From positions 1 to 64,000 of the forward strand of contig PGZO01000002.1 of NCBI GenBank assembly GCA_002841375.1: a stretch of DNA of 64,000 nucleotides, read 5' to 3'. The translations under genes and the position numbers were made by a program. This document shows, in pieces, positions 26,211 to 36,019 of the stretch. The number at the start of each line of letters is the position of its first letter. Positions within the stretch are counted from its first letter, which is position 1. Origin of the DNA: Firmicutes bacterium HGW-Firmicutes-7. GTDB taxonomy: Bacteria; Bacillota; Clostridia; Lachnospirales; Vallitaleaceae. A model generated the notes under the pieces. The model worked only from the letters and a program-made list of their open reading frames with translations. It made no database searches and had not been told where the DNA came from.

Positions 26211-28166
26211 TTAAAAAAATCTACGCCCTATTTGATAGATCAAAAATGCAACAAACCAAGCTACCGTCAACTGATATACAAAAGAGAAAATAGTCCATTT
26301 CCAAGAATTCGTCTCTTTCTTTATAATACCAATTGTTGCCACACAAGGTGTATACAACAAGCAAAAAGCCATAAACGCATACGCACTAATCATATTAAAT
26401 CCAACTGCTTTTAATGCAAATGCAAACCCACTCTCAGTAACTCCAAATATAACTGCCATACTACTTACAACAATTTCTTTTCCCATAACGCCCGCAATTA
26501 ATGACAAGGCTGCTTCCCATGTACCAAACCCTAGTGGGGCAAAAATAGGTGCAATCGCCTTTCCTATAGAAGCACCAAAGCTTTCAGTCATATCAACATG
26601 TCCTGTAGTGTTGAACTCTAAAATAAACCAAAGTACCACAGATGCAAGAAATATAACCGTTCCAGCTCTAACAATATAATGTTTAACTTTTTCCCATACA
26701 AAAATAGTTATTGTTTTTACAGAAGGCATTTTATATTGCGGCAGCTCCATTATTAGCGCTGTTTTTCCTTTTTTTAAGGTCGTTTTAAAAATCAAAGCTA
26801 CAACAATTGCAACAAAAACACCAAGTAAGTAAAGAGAGAAAGCTACAACAATTTCATAACCTGGAAAGAAAATCCTTGAAAACAATACATAAATTGGCAT
26901 TTTTGCACTACATGACATAAATGGTGTAATCATAGTTGTAATAAGTCGATCGTTTTCATTTTCAAGCGTTCTTGCTGTCATAATAGCCGGAACAGAACAA
27001 CCAAAGCCTAAAATCATTGGAATAAATGCCTTGCCGTTTAATCCAATTTTACACATGAATTTATCCATAAGTAAAGCAACCCTAGCCATATACCCACTAT
27101 CTTCTAGAATAGAAATTGCTATAAATAAGCAGGCTATATTTGGCAGAAATATTAAAATGCCGCCAACTCCGCCAATAATTCCATCGACTATAAGTGCAAT
27201 AACCCAATCTGTTACGTTAAATGCAATTAAAAAATCTCTAATTAGCCAAGATAACCCATAATGAATTGATTCAAATATGCCAGCGAAGTAATTTCCAACG
27301 CTGAACGTAAAGGCAAAAACCATCATCATCATCAATAAAAAAATTGGTATACCTAAAAAATTATTTGTAATAACCTTGTCCGCTTTATCTGAAAAGGTCT
27401 CTTCATCATGATCAATTTGCAGAACCTCTTCAATAAAGCATGCTATATAATCATATTTAATTTTCCCAATCTCTTCACTATAATTTTTTGATTCCCAATT
27501 TGGCAGCTTAATTCTCTTCATTATTTCCGAATCTTTTTCAAGTAATTTAATAGCCAACCATCTTTTCACATTCTCATTTAAGCTATGGGTTTCCGAAATA
27601 GCATCTATCAACTGATCAATTTTGTGCTCTATTACAGTTCCATAGTTAACGCTCATAGGAACATATTCGCTTTTCATTTTTGAAGTTTTAATTAATTGAT
27701 GTAATAACTTAGTTAAACCCCTTTGTTTCGTTGCTGATACCGGAATTACTGGAACGCCTAATTCACGAGATAACCTTTCAACGTTAATTTCATAGCCTTT
27801 GTTTTCCATAATATCAATCATGTTTAGTACTACAACAACCGGTTTACCAAGTTCAATTAGTTGCAACGTAAGAAATAAATTTCTTTCTAAATTCGAAGTA
27901 TCCACTATATTAACAACGACATCTGGATCATAATTCATTATGTATTCTCTTGTTAATATTTCCTCCATTGAATAAGGTGACAGACTATATATTCCAGGTA
28001 AATCCACTAAAGTAATGGTATTACCATCATGTTTAATGATTCCTTCTTTTTTTTCAACTGTCACACCTGCCCAATTTCCAACTTTATGTTTCGCTCCTGT
28101 ATAAGCATTGAATAAGGTGGTTTTCCCACAGTTCGGGTTTCCAACAAAAGCGACTTTTATGTGCAT
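26211..28166 (-). CDS. feoB: Ferrous iron transporter FeoB (651 aa)
   Basis: Fe2+ uptake permease. The N-terminal G-protein domain has GNPNCGKT (G9-T16), the switch segment NWAGVTVE, DLPGIYSL and NMID-type base recognition. A helical spacer follows, then the membrane domain with two Gate motifs (GFGCSVPAIMTART and SCSAKMPIYVLFSR). Normal length for the family. It is preceded by feoA at a 32-base gap. The stop codon TAA begins a member of the stop-associated repeat family (26184-26216). Confidence 0.97.
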   Translation of the reverse strand: MHIKVAFVGNPNCGKTTLFNAYTGAKHKVGNWAGVTVEKKEGIIKHDGNTITLVDLPGIYSLSPYSMEEILTREYIMNYDPDVVVNIVDTSNLERNLFLTLQLIELGKPVVVVLNMIDIMENKGYEINVERLSRELGVPVIPVSATKQRGLTKLLHQLIKTSKMKSEYVPMSVNYGTVIEHKIDQLIDAISETHSLNENVKRWLAIKLLEKDSEIMKRIKLPNWESKNYSEEIGKIKYDYIACFIEEVLQIDHDEETFSDKADKVITNNFLGIPIFLLMMMMVFAFTFSVGNYFAGIFESIHYGLSWLIRDFLIAFNVTDWVIALIVDGIIGGVGGILIFLPNIACLFIAISILEDSGYMARVALLMDKFMCKIGLNGKAFIPMILGFGCSVPAIMTARTLENENDRLITTMITPFMSCSAKMPIYVLFSRIFFPGYEIVVAFSLYLLGVFVAIVVALIFKTTLKKGKTALIMELPQYKMPSVKTITIFVWEKVKHYIVRAGTVIFLASVVLWFILEFNTTGHVDMTESFGASIGKAIAPIFAPLGFGTWEAALSLIAGVMGKEIVVSSMAVIFGVTESGFAFALKAVGFNMISAYAFMAFCLLYTPCVATIGIIKKETNSWKWTIFSFVYQLTVAWFVAFLIYQIGRRFF

Positions 28167-28198
28167 GTCAATTTACTCCTTTCAACCTTTATTGAATT

Positions 28199-28504
28199 TT
28201 AAGCGCCATGTTGTCCTCGATGTTCTATTTGATGTGGTGAACGCCTTACTCTTGTATGCGTTTTTTTTGAGCAATTATTACAATGGCTAGCTTCCACATG
28301 TATTTTATCTGCAATATCTTTTCCAATGACAACTCTAGAGCCCCTAACGTTTAAGATAAATGCATTATTTGAGTAATGCGACATGATTTTAATTCTGATT
28401 CCTTGTGTTAACCCCATATCTTGAAGTCTTTTTTTTATTTTTAAATCTGCATCAATATTTATAATAGTAAACTGTTCACCTTTTTTTCCGTTACTTAGCA
28501 TCAT
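28199..28504 (-). CDS. feoA: FeoA-type SH3-like protein with Cys/His tail (101 aa)
   Basis: Small cytoplasmic partner of FeoB. The FeoA core runs from about residue 8 to 74 (KRLQDMGLTQGIRIKIMS, FILNVRGSRVVIGKDIADKIHV). Beyond the usual end it carries about 25 extra residues, HCNNCSKKTHTRVRRSPH then IEHRGQHGA, with two cysteines and several histidines, plausibly metal-binding. The ATG is preceded by AAGGTGGTGTATATAT; a second ATG follows immediately. It is the first gene after a promoter with a Fur-like box. Confidence 0.92.
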   Translation of the reverse strand: MMLSNGKKGEQFTIINIDADLKIKKRLQDMGLTQGIRIKIMSHYSNNAFILNVRGSRVVIGKDIADKIHVEASHCNNCSKKTHTRVRRSPHQIEHRGQHGA

Positions 28505-28537
28505 ATATATACACCACCTTAAGGTCGATTAATGTTA

Positions 28538-28592
28538 TGAGAATGGATATCATTTTCCTTTTAATTATACGCTAAAATATGATTGTTGTAAA
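28538..28592 (-). promoter_or_regulatory. feo promoter with Fur-like box
   Basis: On the minus strand TTTACA (28587-28592), a 17-base spacer and a perfect TATAAT (28564-28569) form the promoter. Eight bases downstream, 28538-28556 reads GAAAATGATATCCATTCTC on the minus strand. That matches the 19-bp Fur consensus GATAATGATAATCATTATC at 15 positions and covers the expected start site. This predicts repression of feoAB by Fe2+-Fur. Confidence 0.82.
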
Positions 28593-28712
28593 TAAAATTT
28601 CTCGACGGATGTCTCGACGGACGCAAAGTAATTTAACGTTTAAGCAACACTTTCTTGCACAAAAAAACAACGGCTAAATCTATTCTATTTTAACCATTGC
28701 TTATACCTCATC

Positions 28713-30146
28713 TTACTTGATCATTAATAATATAATAGACATAATAAAGCCTAATAATCCACCTAACAACGTTATTGCTCTTAATTCTTTCTTTGCAACA
28801 GTCAGAATGACCTCTTCAAAGGTATCAATTTCAAATGAATTAATTTGTTTCTCAACAATTGTTGAAATCTTCACCGAACCAATTAACTTAATAATATAAT
28901 TTTTCACAATAAAATAGTAAAGTTCCAATACTTTATTTGATAGTTTGTTTTTACTTTCCTCTGTAATGAAGATTTTGGAACCAATTATTTGTTGAATCAA
29001 CAATGAGATCCATTCTTCAGCAGGCAGTTTCATTTCATTCATATTGTTTTTAAACATATTATAAATATATTCAGAAAAATTGTTTACTGATGCTTCAAGA
29101 CATCCACTAGATATATCATTAGCAAACTCAAGTGGTGTCTGATCTATGTTGTAAATGTATTCACTTAATTTGTCTATAAGTGGTTTATCCAATATGCTCT
29201 TGGCTATAGATCTGGCAATTTCTTTCCTGGATTGTTCAGGTGCAATTTCACCTATTGGTTTTTGAATTGCTAGGGAAAAATACTCATTTATAACCTCTGA
29301 TATTTCAGTAGTTTCAAGTTTTTCATTTATAGTTGTGACAATACTTTCATAAATTGAATTTGAATTAACAAACATAGCACCTAATGCACCAAATTTGCTA
29401 TTAATTATTTCTGTAATTATCTCTTTGCCTTTTTCTGAAACGTTTTCACTTGTCATAACTTGCTGAATCGCTTCCTTGATCTTCGGTTCATTAAAAGTTA
29501 TAAGATGCTTTATTTGCTGAAGTAATTGGACTCCTATAAGCTCTTCAATAGTCTTCTCAGCCTCCAACAATACTTCAATTTCATTAGCAAGAATGTCAAC
29601 ATTTCTTTGGGCGCTAACAAGTTGTTCTAGCAACACTTGAAGTATTTCTTTATTTTCCATGGCAATTACTTTAATTGATTTTTCATTTAAAATGTTAATT
29701 ATTTGCTGATTCAAAACACTTATTGCCTTCTTTTCTAATCCATCTTCATTCATGTATACAAACAATTGATTTACGACTAACTTTGAAATAGTTTTACTAA
29801 GTTGATCTATTTCATCTATGTTTTTAAATAATAAAGATAGGTTTAATTCACCATCTTTAATATGAGTCTCCTCTTCAAAAAAAGCTACTATGGTTTGACC
29901 AATTGTATCTGAAGTTAATTCGCCTAATATAACTTCGTCTGTAAGAAGATACTGCTCAACTACTTCGCCCATAGCCATCGCAATTCTTTCACGTTCTTTT
30001 GCAATTAATCCTGGTGTAAATGGAACTTTTAGGCCAAATATTCTTTTTTCTTTATACGGTTTAAAAAGCATTTTAATAGCAATCCAATTCGTTGTATAGC
30101 CTATAATGGCACCAACTATTGGTGTTGCAATGTTTAAATAATTCAT
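28713..30146 (-). CDS. DUF445 family membrane protein (477 aa)
   Basis: Conserved DUF445 (YheB-like) protein of unknown function. The signature N-terminus is a transmembrane segment with GAIIGYTTNWIAIKMLFKPY, followed by VPFTPGLIAKERERIAMAMG. A long helical middle rich in ILE/GLU repeats ends in a C-terminal hydrophobic anchor (AITLLGGLLGFIMSIILLMI). The start is ATG 30146 with GAGGTG six bases upstream. The GTG at 30155 lies inside that ribosome site. It appears to be monocistronic. Confidence 0.87.
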   Translation of the reverse strand: MNYLNIATPIVGAIIGYTTNWIAIKMLFKPYKEKRIFGLKVPFTPGLIAKERERIAMAMGEVVEQYLLTDEVILGELTSDTIGQTIVAFFEEETHIKDGELNLSLLFKNIDEIDQLSKTISKLVVNQLFVYMNEDGLEKKAISVLNQQIINILNEKSIKVIAMENKEILQVLLEQLVSAQRNVDILANEIEVLLEAEKTIEELIGVQLLQQIKHLITFNEPKIKEAIQQVMTSENVSEKGKEIITEIINSKFGALGAMFVNSNSIYESIVTTINEKLETTEISEVINEYFSLAIQKPIGEIAPEQSRKEIARSIAKSILDKPLIDKLSEYIYNIDQTPLEFANDISSGCLEASVNNFSEYIYNMFKNNMNEMKLPAEEWISLLIQQIIGSKIFITEESKNKLSNKVLELYYFIVKNYIIKLIGSVKISTIVEKQINSFEIDTFEEVILTVAKKELRAITLLGGLLGFIMSIILLMIK

Positions 30147-30250
30147 GATCTTCACCTCTTTCTATAACACAGTCAAATGATACCAGCTCTTACCGTCACT
30201 ACGTGCTCATACCTGTACACACCTTAACTTGCCTATCAGGTTAGGATACC

Positions 30251-31063
30251 TTAGTTCATAGGATGAAGGATATACCCCTTTATTGCTTGTGCAACGCCAT
30301 GGTTATTATTGCTTTGGGTGCTATATTTAGCATGTTTTTTTAATTCCTTCGTTGCATTCTCAACAGCAACCCCATAACCGCAAGCCCCAATCATTTCAAT
30401 ATCATTGTTGTTATCCCCTATAGACATTACTTTTTCCATATTAATACCTTTATGTTCACAATACAGCTTCAACATATTCCCTTTAGAGACTTGGTTAGAT
30501 ACGGCTTCTAAAAAACATTCATAGGACTTAAAGAAATGAAAATTAGGGTCTTTTTCCTTTGACATTTGATCGGTTATTTCTTTTAAAGCTTTTGCTGGTC
30601 CAACAATTATTAACCTTGGGAAATTTTCAGTTATAACGTTTTCAAAATTCGGCTCAATAACTTGCTTATAATTATTCATCTTACGTAAAATCTCTGTAAA
30701 CTCCGTTGATTTATTACAGATTATAGTATTTTCATTGTGTACTATAAATGCGACATCATCGCTTTGAAATTTATTATATAGGTCAATAATTACATCTTTT
30801 TTTAAATAATTTACCGCAACGTCTTTTAATATGCCTTCTTCTGACAACTCTACACCGTTGGTACCAATCATAATATCCACATGGTCACTAATATTATACT
30901 CTTTTGCAATTTTTTCAATTACAGATTTTGCCCTACCACTAGCAATACCAAATAAAATGTTTTTATCCTTTAACTGTTTGATTGCTTGAACATTCTGATC
31001 GCTTATATGACCATCGTCATCTAATAATGTTCCATCTAAATCCGTAACTACAAGCTGTATCAT
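30251..31063 (-). CDS. HAD-family hydrolase, Cof type (270 aa)
   Basis: Haloacid dehalogenase superfamily phosphatase of the Cof/YidA subfamily (IIB cap). Motif I is VVTDLDGTLLDDDG at residues 5-18, motif II IASGRAKS, motif III K at SKGNMLKLYCEHKGI, and motif IV SIGDNNNDIEMI. Relatives dephosphorylate sugar phosphates or flavin phosphates, and the substrate cannot be predicted. The ATG is preceded by GAAGGGGCTGATAAAT. It lies downstream of ppdK beyond a terminator. Confidence 0.92.
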   Translation of the reverse strand: MIQLVVTDLDGTLLDDDGHISDQNVQAIKQLKDKNILFGIASGRAKSVIEKIAKEYNISDHVDIMIGTNGVELSEEGILKDVAVNYLKKDVIIDLYNKFQSDDVAFIVHNENTIICNKSTEFTEILRKMNNYKQVIEPNFENVITENFPRLIIVGPAKALKEITDQMSKEKDPNFHFFKSYECFLEAVSNQVSKGNMLKLYCEHKGINMEKVMSIGDNNNDIEMIGACGYGVAVENATKELKKHAKYSTQSNNNHGVAQAIKGYILHPMN

Positions 31064-31121
31064 ATTTATCAGCCCCTTCTTTTCTACTAATTTATTTCAA
31101 GGTGTCATTATTAGTTTTAAT

Positions 31122-31150
31122 AAAGCCTCTCAAAACTTTGAGAGGCTTTA
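31122..31150 (-). terminator. Terminator of ppdK
   Basis: AAAGCCTCTCAAA-AC-TTTGAGAGGCTTT is a 13-bp perfect stem just past the ppdK stop codon. On the minus strand it is followed by a short T-rich tract. Confidence 0.85.
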
Positions 31151-31162
31151 ATTTAAAGCTTA

Positions 31163-33790
31163 TTATTTACCAGATTTAATTGCAGCTTGTGCAGCAGCAA
31201 GTCTAGCAATTGGCACTCTAAAAGGTGAACAAGAAACATAATCAAGTCCAATATTATGACAGAACTCAATTGAAGATGGATCTCCACCATGCTCTCCACA
31301 AATACCTAATTTAATATTTGGTCTAGTTTTTCTTCCTTTTTCACACGCCATTTCAACCAATTGTCCAACACCTGATTGATCTAATCTTCCGAATGGATCT
31401 GATTCAAATATAGATTTTTTGTAGTAGTCATCTAGGAAGCTACCCGCATCATCTCTAGAGAATCCAAAAGTCATTTGTGTTAAATCATTCGTACCAAATG
31501 AGAAAAATTCTGCTTCTTTTGCAATTTCATCTGCAAGTAATGCGGCTCTAGGAATTTCAATCATCGTACCAACCATATATTTTATATCACTGCCTGCAGC
31601 AGCAATTGCTTTTTCAACTGCTTCTACTACAACTTTTTTAACATATACTAACTCTTTAATTTCACATACTAAAGGAATCATAATCTCAGGAACAATATCA
31701 AAGCCTTTTTCATTCTTAACTTCAATGGCAGCTTCAATGATTGCTCTCGCTTGCATTTCAGCGATTTCTGGGTAAGTTACCGCTAAACGACAACCTCTAT
31801 GTCCTAACATTGGGTTGAATTCATGTAGGCTATCAACTGTTGATTTTAATTCTTCAAATGTTAAGCCCATATCTTTTGCTAAATTCTTAATGTCTTCATC
31901 AGCATGAGGTAAGAATTCATGTAATGGTGGATCAAGAAGACGAACTGTCATTGGCATACCTTTAAGTGCTTCATACATACCTTTAAAATCACTTTTTTGG
32001 AAAGGTACTAATTCTTCTAATGCTGCTTTTCTTTCTGCAACCGAATTAGAAACAATCATTTTTCTAATTTTAGGAATTCTATCTTCCTCAAAGAACATGT
32101 GCTCTGTACGACATAAGCCGATACCTTCTGCTCCAAACTCAACCGCATTGATTGCGTCTTTAGGGCTGTCAGCATTTGTTCTTACTTTTAATGTTCTATA
32201 TTGATCTGCCCAAGACATAAAAGTCTTGAAGTGACCACTGATTTCAGGGTCAACAGTTTTAATGTCTTCAATGTAAATCGTACCTGCTGTACCATCTAAT
32301 GAAATATAATCGCCTTCTTTTACTGTATGTCCAGCAATTGCAAACGTCTTAGCTGCTTCATTTATTTTAATGTCCCCACAACCAGATACACAGCAAGTAC
32401 CCATACCACGTGCAACAACTGCTGCATGAGATGTCATACCACCACGAACTGTTAAAATACCTTTAGCAGCCGCCATACCTTCAATATCTTCTGGAGAAGT
32501 TTCAAGTCTAACTAAAATTACTCTTTCGCCTTTTTTAGCAGCAACAACAGCATCTTCTGCTGTAAAATAAACTTTACCTGCAGCAGCACCTGGAGATGCA
32601 GCTAATCCAGTTCCAACAACTGTTGCAGCTTTAAGCGCAGCCACATCAAAGTTTGGATGTAATAATTGGTCTAATTGTTTAGGATCAACTTTCATTAAAG
32701 CTTCTTTTGGTGTTGCTAATCCTTCTTCTACTAACTCAACAGCAATTCTAAGTGCAGCTTGAGCAGTTCTTTTACCATTACGTGTCTGTAAGAAGTAAAG
32801 TGTACCTTTTTCAATAGTAAACTCCATGTCTTGCATATCTTTGTAATGATTTTCTAATTTAGTAGCAATAGCCATGAATTCTGCGTATGCTTCAGGCATA
32901 TCTTTTTCTAATCTAGTTATAGGTTCTGGTGTTCTAATACCTGCTACAACGTCTTCACCTTGTGCATTTAATAAGTATTCACCATAGATTAATTTTTCAC
33001 CAGTAGATGGGTTTCTAGTAAAGGCAACACCTGTACCTGAACCTTCTCCCATATTACCAAATACCATAGCTTGTACATTTACAGCTGTTCCCCAACTACC
33101 AGGAATATCATTCATTCTTCTGTATATAACTGCTCTTTCATTGTTCCATGAACCAAATACAGCTTCTACTGATTCCATTAATTGTTCTCTAGGATCTTGT
33201 GGGAATTCAGTACCTAAATTTTCTTTATAAAACGCTTTATAAGCACTAATTACTTCTTTTAAATCTTCTGAGCTTAATTCAAGGTCACTTTCATAACCTT
33301 TAGCTTCTTTGATATCGTCTAAAATTCTTTCAAACTTGTGTTTTGGAAGACCTTTAACAACATCAGAGAACATTTGAATAAATCTTCTATAGGAATCATA
33401 TGCAAATCTTGGATTGTCTGTAGCTTTAGCAAAACCTTCAACGGAAATATCGTTAAGTCCAAGATTTAGTACTGTATCCATCATTCCTGGCATTGATGCT
33501 CTTGATCCAGAACGAACAGATACTAGTAATGGCATATTTACATCACCAAATTTTTTGTCAGCTATCTTTTCTAATTTTTTAATACCATCATCGATTTGTC
33601 CTAAAATCAACTCTGCAATAACTTTACCATCATCGTAGTATTTAGTACATGCTTCTGTTGAAACTGTAAACCCTTGTGGAATTGGTAGTCCAAGATTTGT
33701 CATTTCAGCTAAGTTAGCGCCTTTTCCACCAAGAAGATTTTTCATTGATGCGTCGCCTTCATTGAACATATAAACATATTTGTTGCTCAT
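31163..33790 (-). CDS. ppdK: Pyruvate, phosphate dikinase (875 aa)
   Basis: Interconverts pyruvate, ATP and phosphate with PEP, AMP and pyrophosphate; in anaerobes it often runs glycolytically alongside pyruvate kinase. The N-terminal ATP-grasp domain has GGKGANLAEM and SVRSGSRASMPGMMDTVLN. The central phosphohistidine domain has GGMTSHAAVVARGMG near residue 455. The C-terminal PEP/pyruvate barrel has GAEGIGLCRTEHMFF, MLGHRGCRL and GICGEHGGDP. Full length. The ATG is preceded by AGGAGGTATATATTCA. The leader contains a large inverted repeat (33856-33898). Confidence 0.97.
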   Translation of the reverse strand: MSNKYVYMFNEGDASMKNLLGGKGANLAEMTNLGLPIPQGFTVSTEACTKYYDDGKVIAELILGQIDDGIKKLEKIADKKFGDVNMPLLVSVRSGSRASMPGMMDTVLNLGLNDISVEGFAKATDNPRFAYDSYRRFIQMFSDVVKGLPKHKFERILDDIKEAKGYESDLELSSEDLKEVISAYKAFYKENLGTEFPQDPREQLMESVEAVFGSWNNERAVIYRRMNDIPGSWGTAVNVQAMVFGNMGEGSGTGVAFTRNPSTGEKLIYGEYLLNAQGEDVVAGIRTPEPITRLEKDMPEAYAEFMAIATKLENHYKDMQDMEFTIEKGTLYFLQTRNGKRTAQAALRIAVELVEEGLATPKEALMKVDPKQLDQLLHPNFDVAALKAATVVGTGLAASPGAAAGKVYFTAEDAVVAAKKGERVILVRLETSPEDIEGMAAAKGILTVRGGMTSHAAVVARGMGTCCVSGCGDIKINEAAKTFAIAGHTVKEGDYISLDGTAGTIYIEDIKTVDPEISGHFKTFMSWADQYRTLKVRTNADSPKDAINAVEFGAEGIGLCRTEHMFFEEDRIPKIRKMIVSNSVAERKAALEELVPFQKSDFKGMYEALKGMPMTVRLLDPPLHEFLPHADEDIKNLAKDMGLTFEELKSTVDSLHEFNPMLGHRGCRLAVTYPEIAEMQARAIIEAAIEVKNEKGFDIVPEIMIPLVCEIKELVYVKKVVVEAVEKAIAAAGSDIKYMVGTMIEIPRAALLADEIAKEAEFFSFGTNDLTQMTFGFSRDDAGSFLDDYYKKSIFESDPFGRLDQSGVGQLVEMACEKGRKTRPNIKLGICGEHGGDPSSIEFCHNIGLDYVSCSPFRVPIARLAAAQAAIKSGK

Positions 33791-34271
33791 TGAATATATA
33801 CCTCCTAAAATTTTGTAGGTTGTAATGACAAAAGCAAGCCATTCTAATTCCTATTCAACATATAGTAGATAGATTATGTATCTATACACTATATGTTGTG
33901 TAGGAAAGGATAACCATATACTTTCCTCACTAGAACCTAGTATTATTTTAATAGAATAAAAATTCTATTAGTAACTTTTTCCCCAAATTTATTATGCGTA
34001 AGTATTACAAATTATCTCAATAAATTTGCTGTTTCTTGTTAGATATTGGCTAATTTTGGATTTAGCCCGAAGTATATTATATCATAAATACCATGAATTA
34101 GAAGTATTATTTGATTAAATTTACCCTCGTCTACTCGATTTAAAACATTTGTACAACTTTTTTATGCATTCCCAAGAATTTTAGTGGATTTTATTTAATA
34201 GGTTGCCCATATTATAACTCATCAATCCTTTTAATAAGGGTCAATGATACAAAACCTCCGCATTCGTTAGT
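33791..34271. other. ppdK-glyS intergenic region (no gene)
   Basis: About 480 bases without a credible ORF. It holds the ppdK leader with a long inverted repeat at 33856-33898, a short GGAAAG...CTTTCC hairpin (about 33902-33925), AT-rich sequence, and at its end the repeat at 34239-34277 that runs into the glyS stop codon. Confidence 0.5.
33856..33898. repeat. Inverted repeat in the ppdK leader
   Basis: CAACATATAGTAGATAGA and the complement of TCTATACACTATATGTTG pair at 16 of 18 positions around a loop of about 8 bases. It lies 66 bases ahead of the ppdK start and could be an RNA hairpin or an operator. Confidence 0.6.
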
Positions 34272-34277
34272 TTAAAA
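34239..34277 (-). repeat. Stop-codon-associated repeat, copy A (glyS 3' end)
   Basis: Matches 46477-46515 at 37 of 39 positions. On the minus strand it begins TTTTAAACTAACGAA, where TAA is the glyS stop codon, continues TGCGGAGG and ends TTTTGTATCATTGACC. Confidence 0.75.
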
Positions 34278-35660
34278 CGAACATTTTTCCTCAAAGTAAT
34301 TCATAAGCTCACTAATCTTCACTCTTTCTTGCTTCATAGTGTCTCGATCTCGAATAGTAACAGCATCATCTTCTAGCGTATCGAAGTCAAATGTTATGCA
34401 AAATGGTGTACCAATTTCATCTTGACGTCTATATCTTTTTCCGATACTGCCTCGATCGTCAAACTCTACATTATAACGTTTACCAAGCTTAACGTATAAA
34501 TCATCTGCTTGTTCTGAGAGCTTTTTAGACAGTGGCAATACAGCAATTTGTACCGGTGCCAGTGCAGGGTGGAATCTAAGAACAGTACGAACATCTCCAT
34601 CTTCCAATTCCTCTTCATCATATGCTTCACATAAAAATGCCAAAGTTACACGATCTGCACCAAGGGATGGTTCAATACAATAAGGAACATATTTTTCTTT
34701 AGCCATATCATCGAAGTAAGACATATCTTGTCCTGAATGTTCTTGATGAGCCTTGAGGTCAAAATCCGTTCTGTCTGCAATCCCCCACAGCTCTCCCCAT
34801 CCAAATGGGAACATAAATTCAATATCACTCGTAGCATTACTGTAATGAGATAATTCTTCTGGACTATGGTCTCTTACCCTAATACTTTCTTTTTTGATAC
34901 CAAGATTAAATAACCAGTTTGTGCAAAATTCTTTCCAGTACAAAAACCACTCCATATCCTTTCCAGGCTCACAAAAAAACTCAAGCTCCATTTGTTCGAA
35001 TTCTCTTGTTCTAAAAGTAAAGTTACCCGGTGTAATTTCATTTCTAAAAGATTTACCAATTTGACCAATTCCAAATGGAATTTTCTTTCTCGATGTTCTT
35101 TGAACATTTTTAAAATTAACAAAGATTCCTTGTGCTGTTTCCGGTCTTAAATAAACTGTATTTTTAGCATCTTCCGTTACGCCTTGAAAAGTTTTAAACA
35201 TTAAATTAAATTGTCGTATGTCTGTAAAGTCTTTTCCGCTACAAGAAGGGCAAGCAATGCCTTTTTCATCAATAAAGTCTTTCATCTTCTCGTTAGGCCA
35301 AGAATCTACTGCTTCCTCTGCTACTTGGTTATTTTCCTTCAAGTATTCTTCTATAAGTTGGTCTGCCCTAAAGCGTTCTTTACAAGTTTTACAATCCATC
35401 AACGGATCACTAAAGCCTCCAACATGTCCTGATGCTACCCATGTTTGGGGATTCATAAGTATTGCACAATCAACCCCTACATTATAGGAACTTTCCTTAA
35501 CAAACTTTTGCCACCAAGCTTTTTTAATATTGTTTTTGAGTTCTACACCAAGTGGGCCATAATCCCACGTATTAGCAAGACCACCGTAAATTTCCGAGCC
35601 TGGGTATACAAAGCCTCTTGCCTTAGCCAATGCAACAACCTTTTCCATTGTTTTTTCCAT
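34272..35660 (-). CDS. glyS: Glycyl-tRNA synthetase, class II single-chain type (462 aa)
   Basis: Dimeric class II enzyme that charges tRNA-Gly. Conserved elements are [20 protein letters not shown] near the N-terminus, motif 2 ([29 protein letters not shown]), and motif 3 near [19 protein letters not shown] CxxC...CxxC pair in the insertion ([18 protein letters not shown]) is probably a zinc site. The anticodon-binding domain runs from about residue 360 ([14 protein letters not shown]). The start is ATG 35660, because GGATG lies just upstream and overlaps the earlier ATG at 35669. Expression is controlled by the upstream Gly T-box. Confidence 0.96.
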   Translation of the reverse strand: MEKTMEKVVALAKARGFVYPGSEIYGGLANTWDYGPLGVELKNNIKKAWWQKFVKESSYNVGVDCAILMNPQTWVASGHVGGFSDPLMDCKTCKERFRADQLIEEYLKENNQVAEEAVDSWPNEKMKDFIDEKGIACPSCSGKDFTDIRQFNLMFKTFQGVTEDAKNTVYLRPETAQGIFVNFKNVQRTSRKKIPFGIGQIGKSFRNEITPGNFTFRTREFEQMELEFFCEPGKDMEWFLYWKEFCTNWLFNLGIKKESIRVRDHSPEELSHYSNATSDIEFMFPFGWGELWGIADRTDFDLKAHQEHSGQDMSYFDDMAKEKYVPYCIEPSLGADRVTLAFLCEAYDEEELEDGDVRTVLRFHPALAPVQIAVLPLSKKLSEQADDLYVKLGKRYNVEFDDRGSIGKRYRRQDEIGTPFCITFDFDTLEDDAVTIRDRDTMKQERVKISELMNYFEEKCSF

Positions 35661-35747
35661 AATGATCATCCTTTTTTTTATTATTCTTAGCTGACTAAGC
35701 TAGTATCACTATCAAAAACCAGTCAAAGATTCTAAAAAAGTCAATAA

Positions 35748-35985
35748 AAAAGCATTCCTGTGTCCCTAATAAGGGACGAAAGAATGCTTATCTTCCGCGG
35801 TTCCACCCTCTTTGATACATGTTTTAATTGTATCCACTCTATACAACCTTATTCTTAAGGTTTTAACTGCTCCAAAGTGCCTTCATTAAATTCCTTCGAC
35901 TTAGCTTCCACCATTCTAAGCTCGCTTTAACGAAAATGAATATAATTACTCTTCTTTTTCAACGCAAATTTGATTTATTTTTTCG
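35748..35985 (-). promoter_or_regulatory. T-box riboswitch, glycine
   Basis: Leader that senses uncharged tRNA-Gly. On the minus strand the T-box AGGGTGGAACCGCGG is at about 35798-35812. It is followed by a terminator hairpin AAGCATTC...GAATGCTTTTTT (35748-35787). In Stem I the codon after GAA is GGC (35879-35881), in the context GAA-GGC-ACTTTGGAGC. The equivalent position in the Trp leader at 49 kb is GAA-TGG, so GGC is read as the Gly specifier. Confidence 0.93.
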
Positions 35986-35990
35986 GAAAA

Positions 35991-36019
35991 ATTATACCAA
36001 ATAAGGAAACTTATGTCAA
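35991..36019 (-). promoter_or_regulatory. Consensus promoter of the glyS T-box transcript
   Basis: TTGACA (complement at 36014-36019), a 17-base spacer and TATAAT (35991-35996): perfect sigma-A hexamers. The -35 overlaps the stop codon of the preceding lipoprotein gene. Confidence 0.9.

Noticed and set aside
34646-35122. Minus-strand ORFs overlapping glyS in another frame
   Set aside because: They are fully contained in glyS, whose class II synthetase motifs fix the reading frame.
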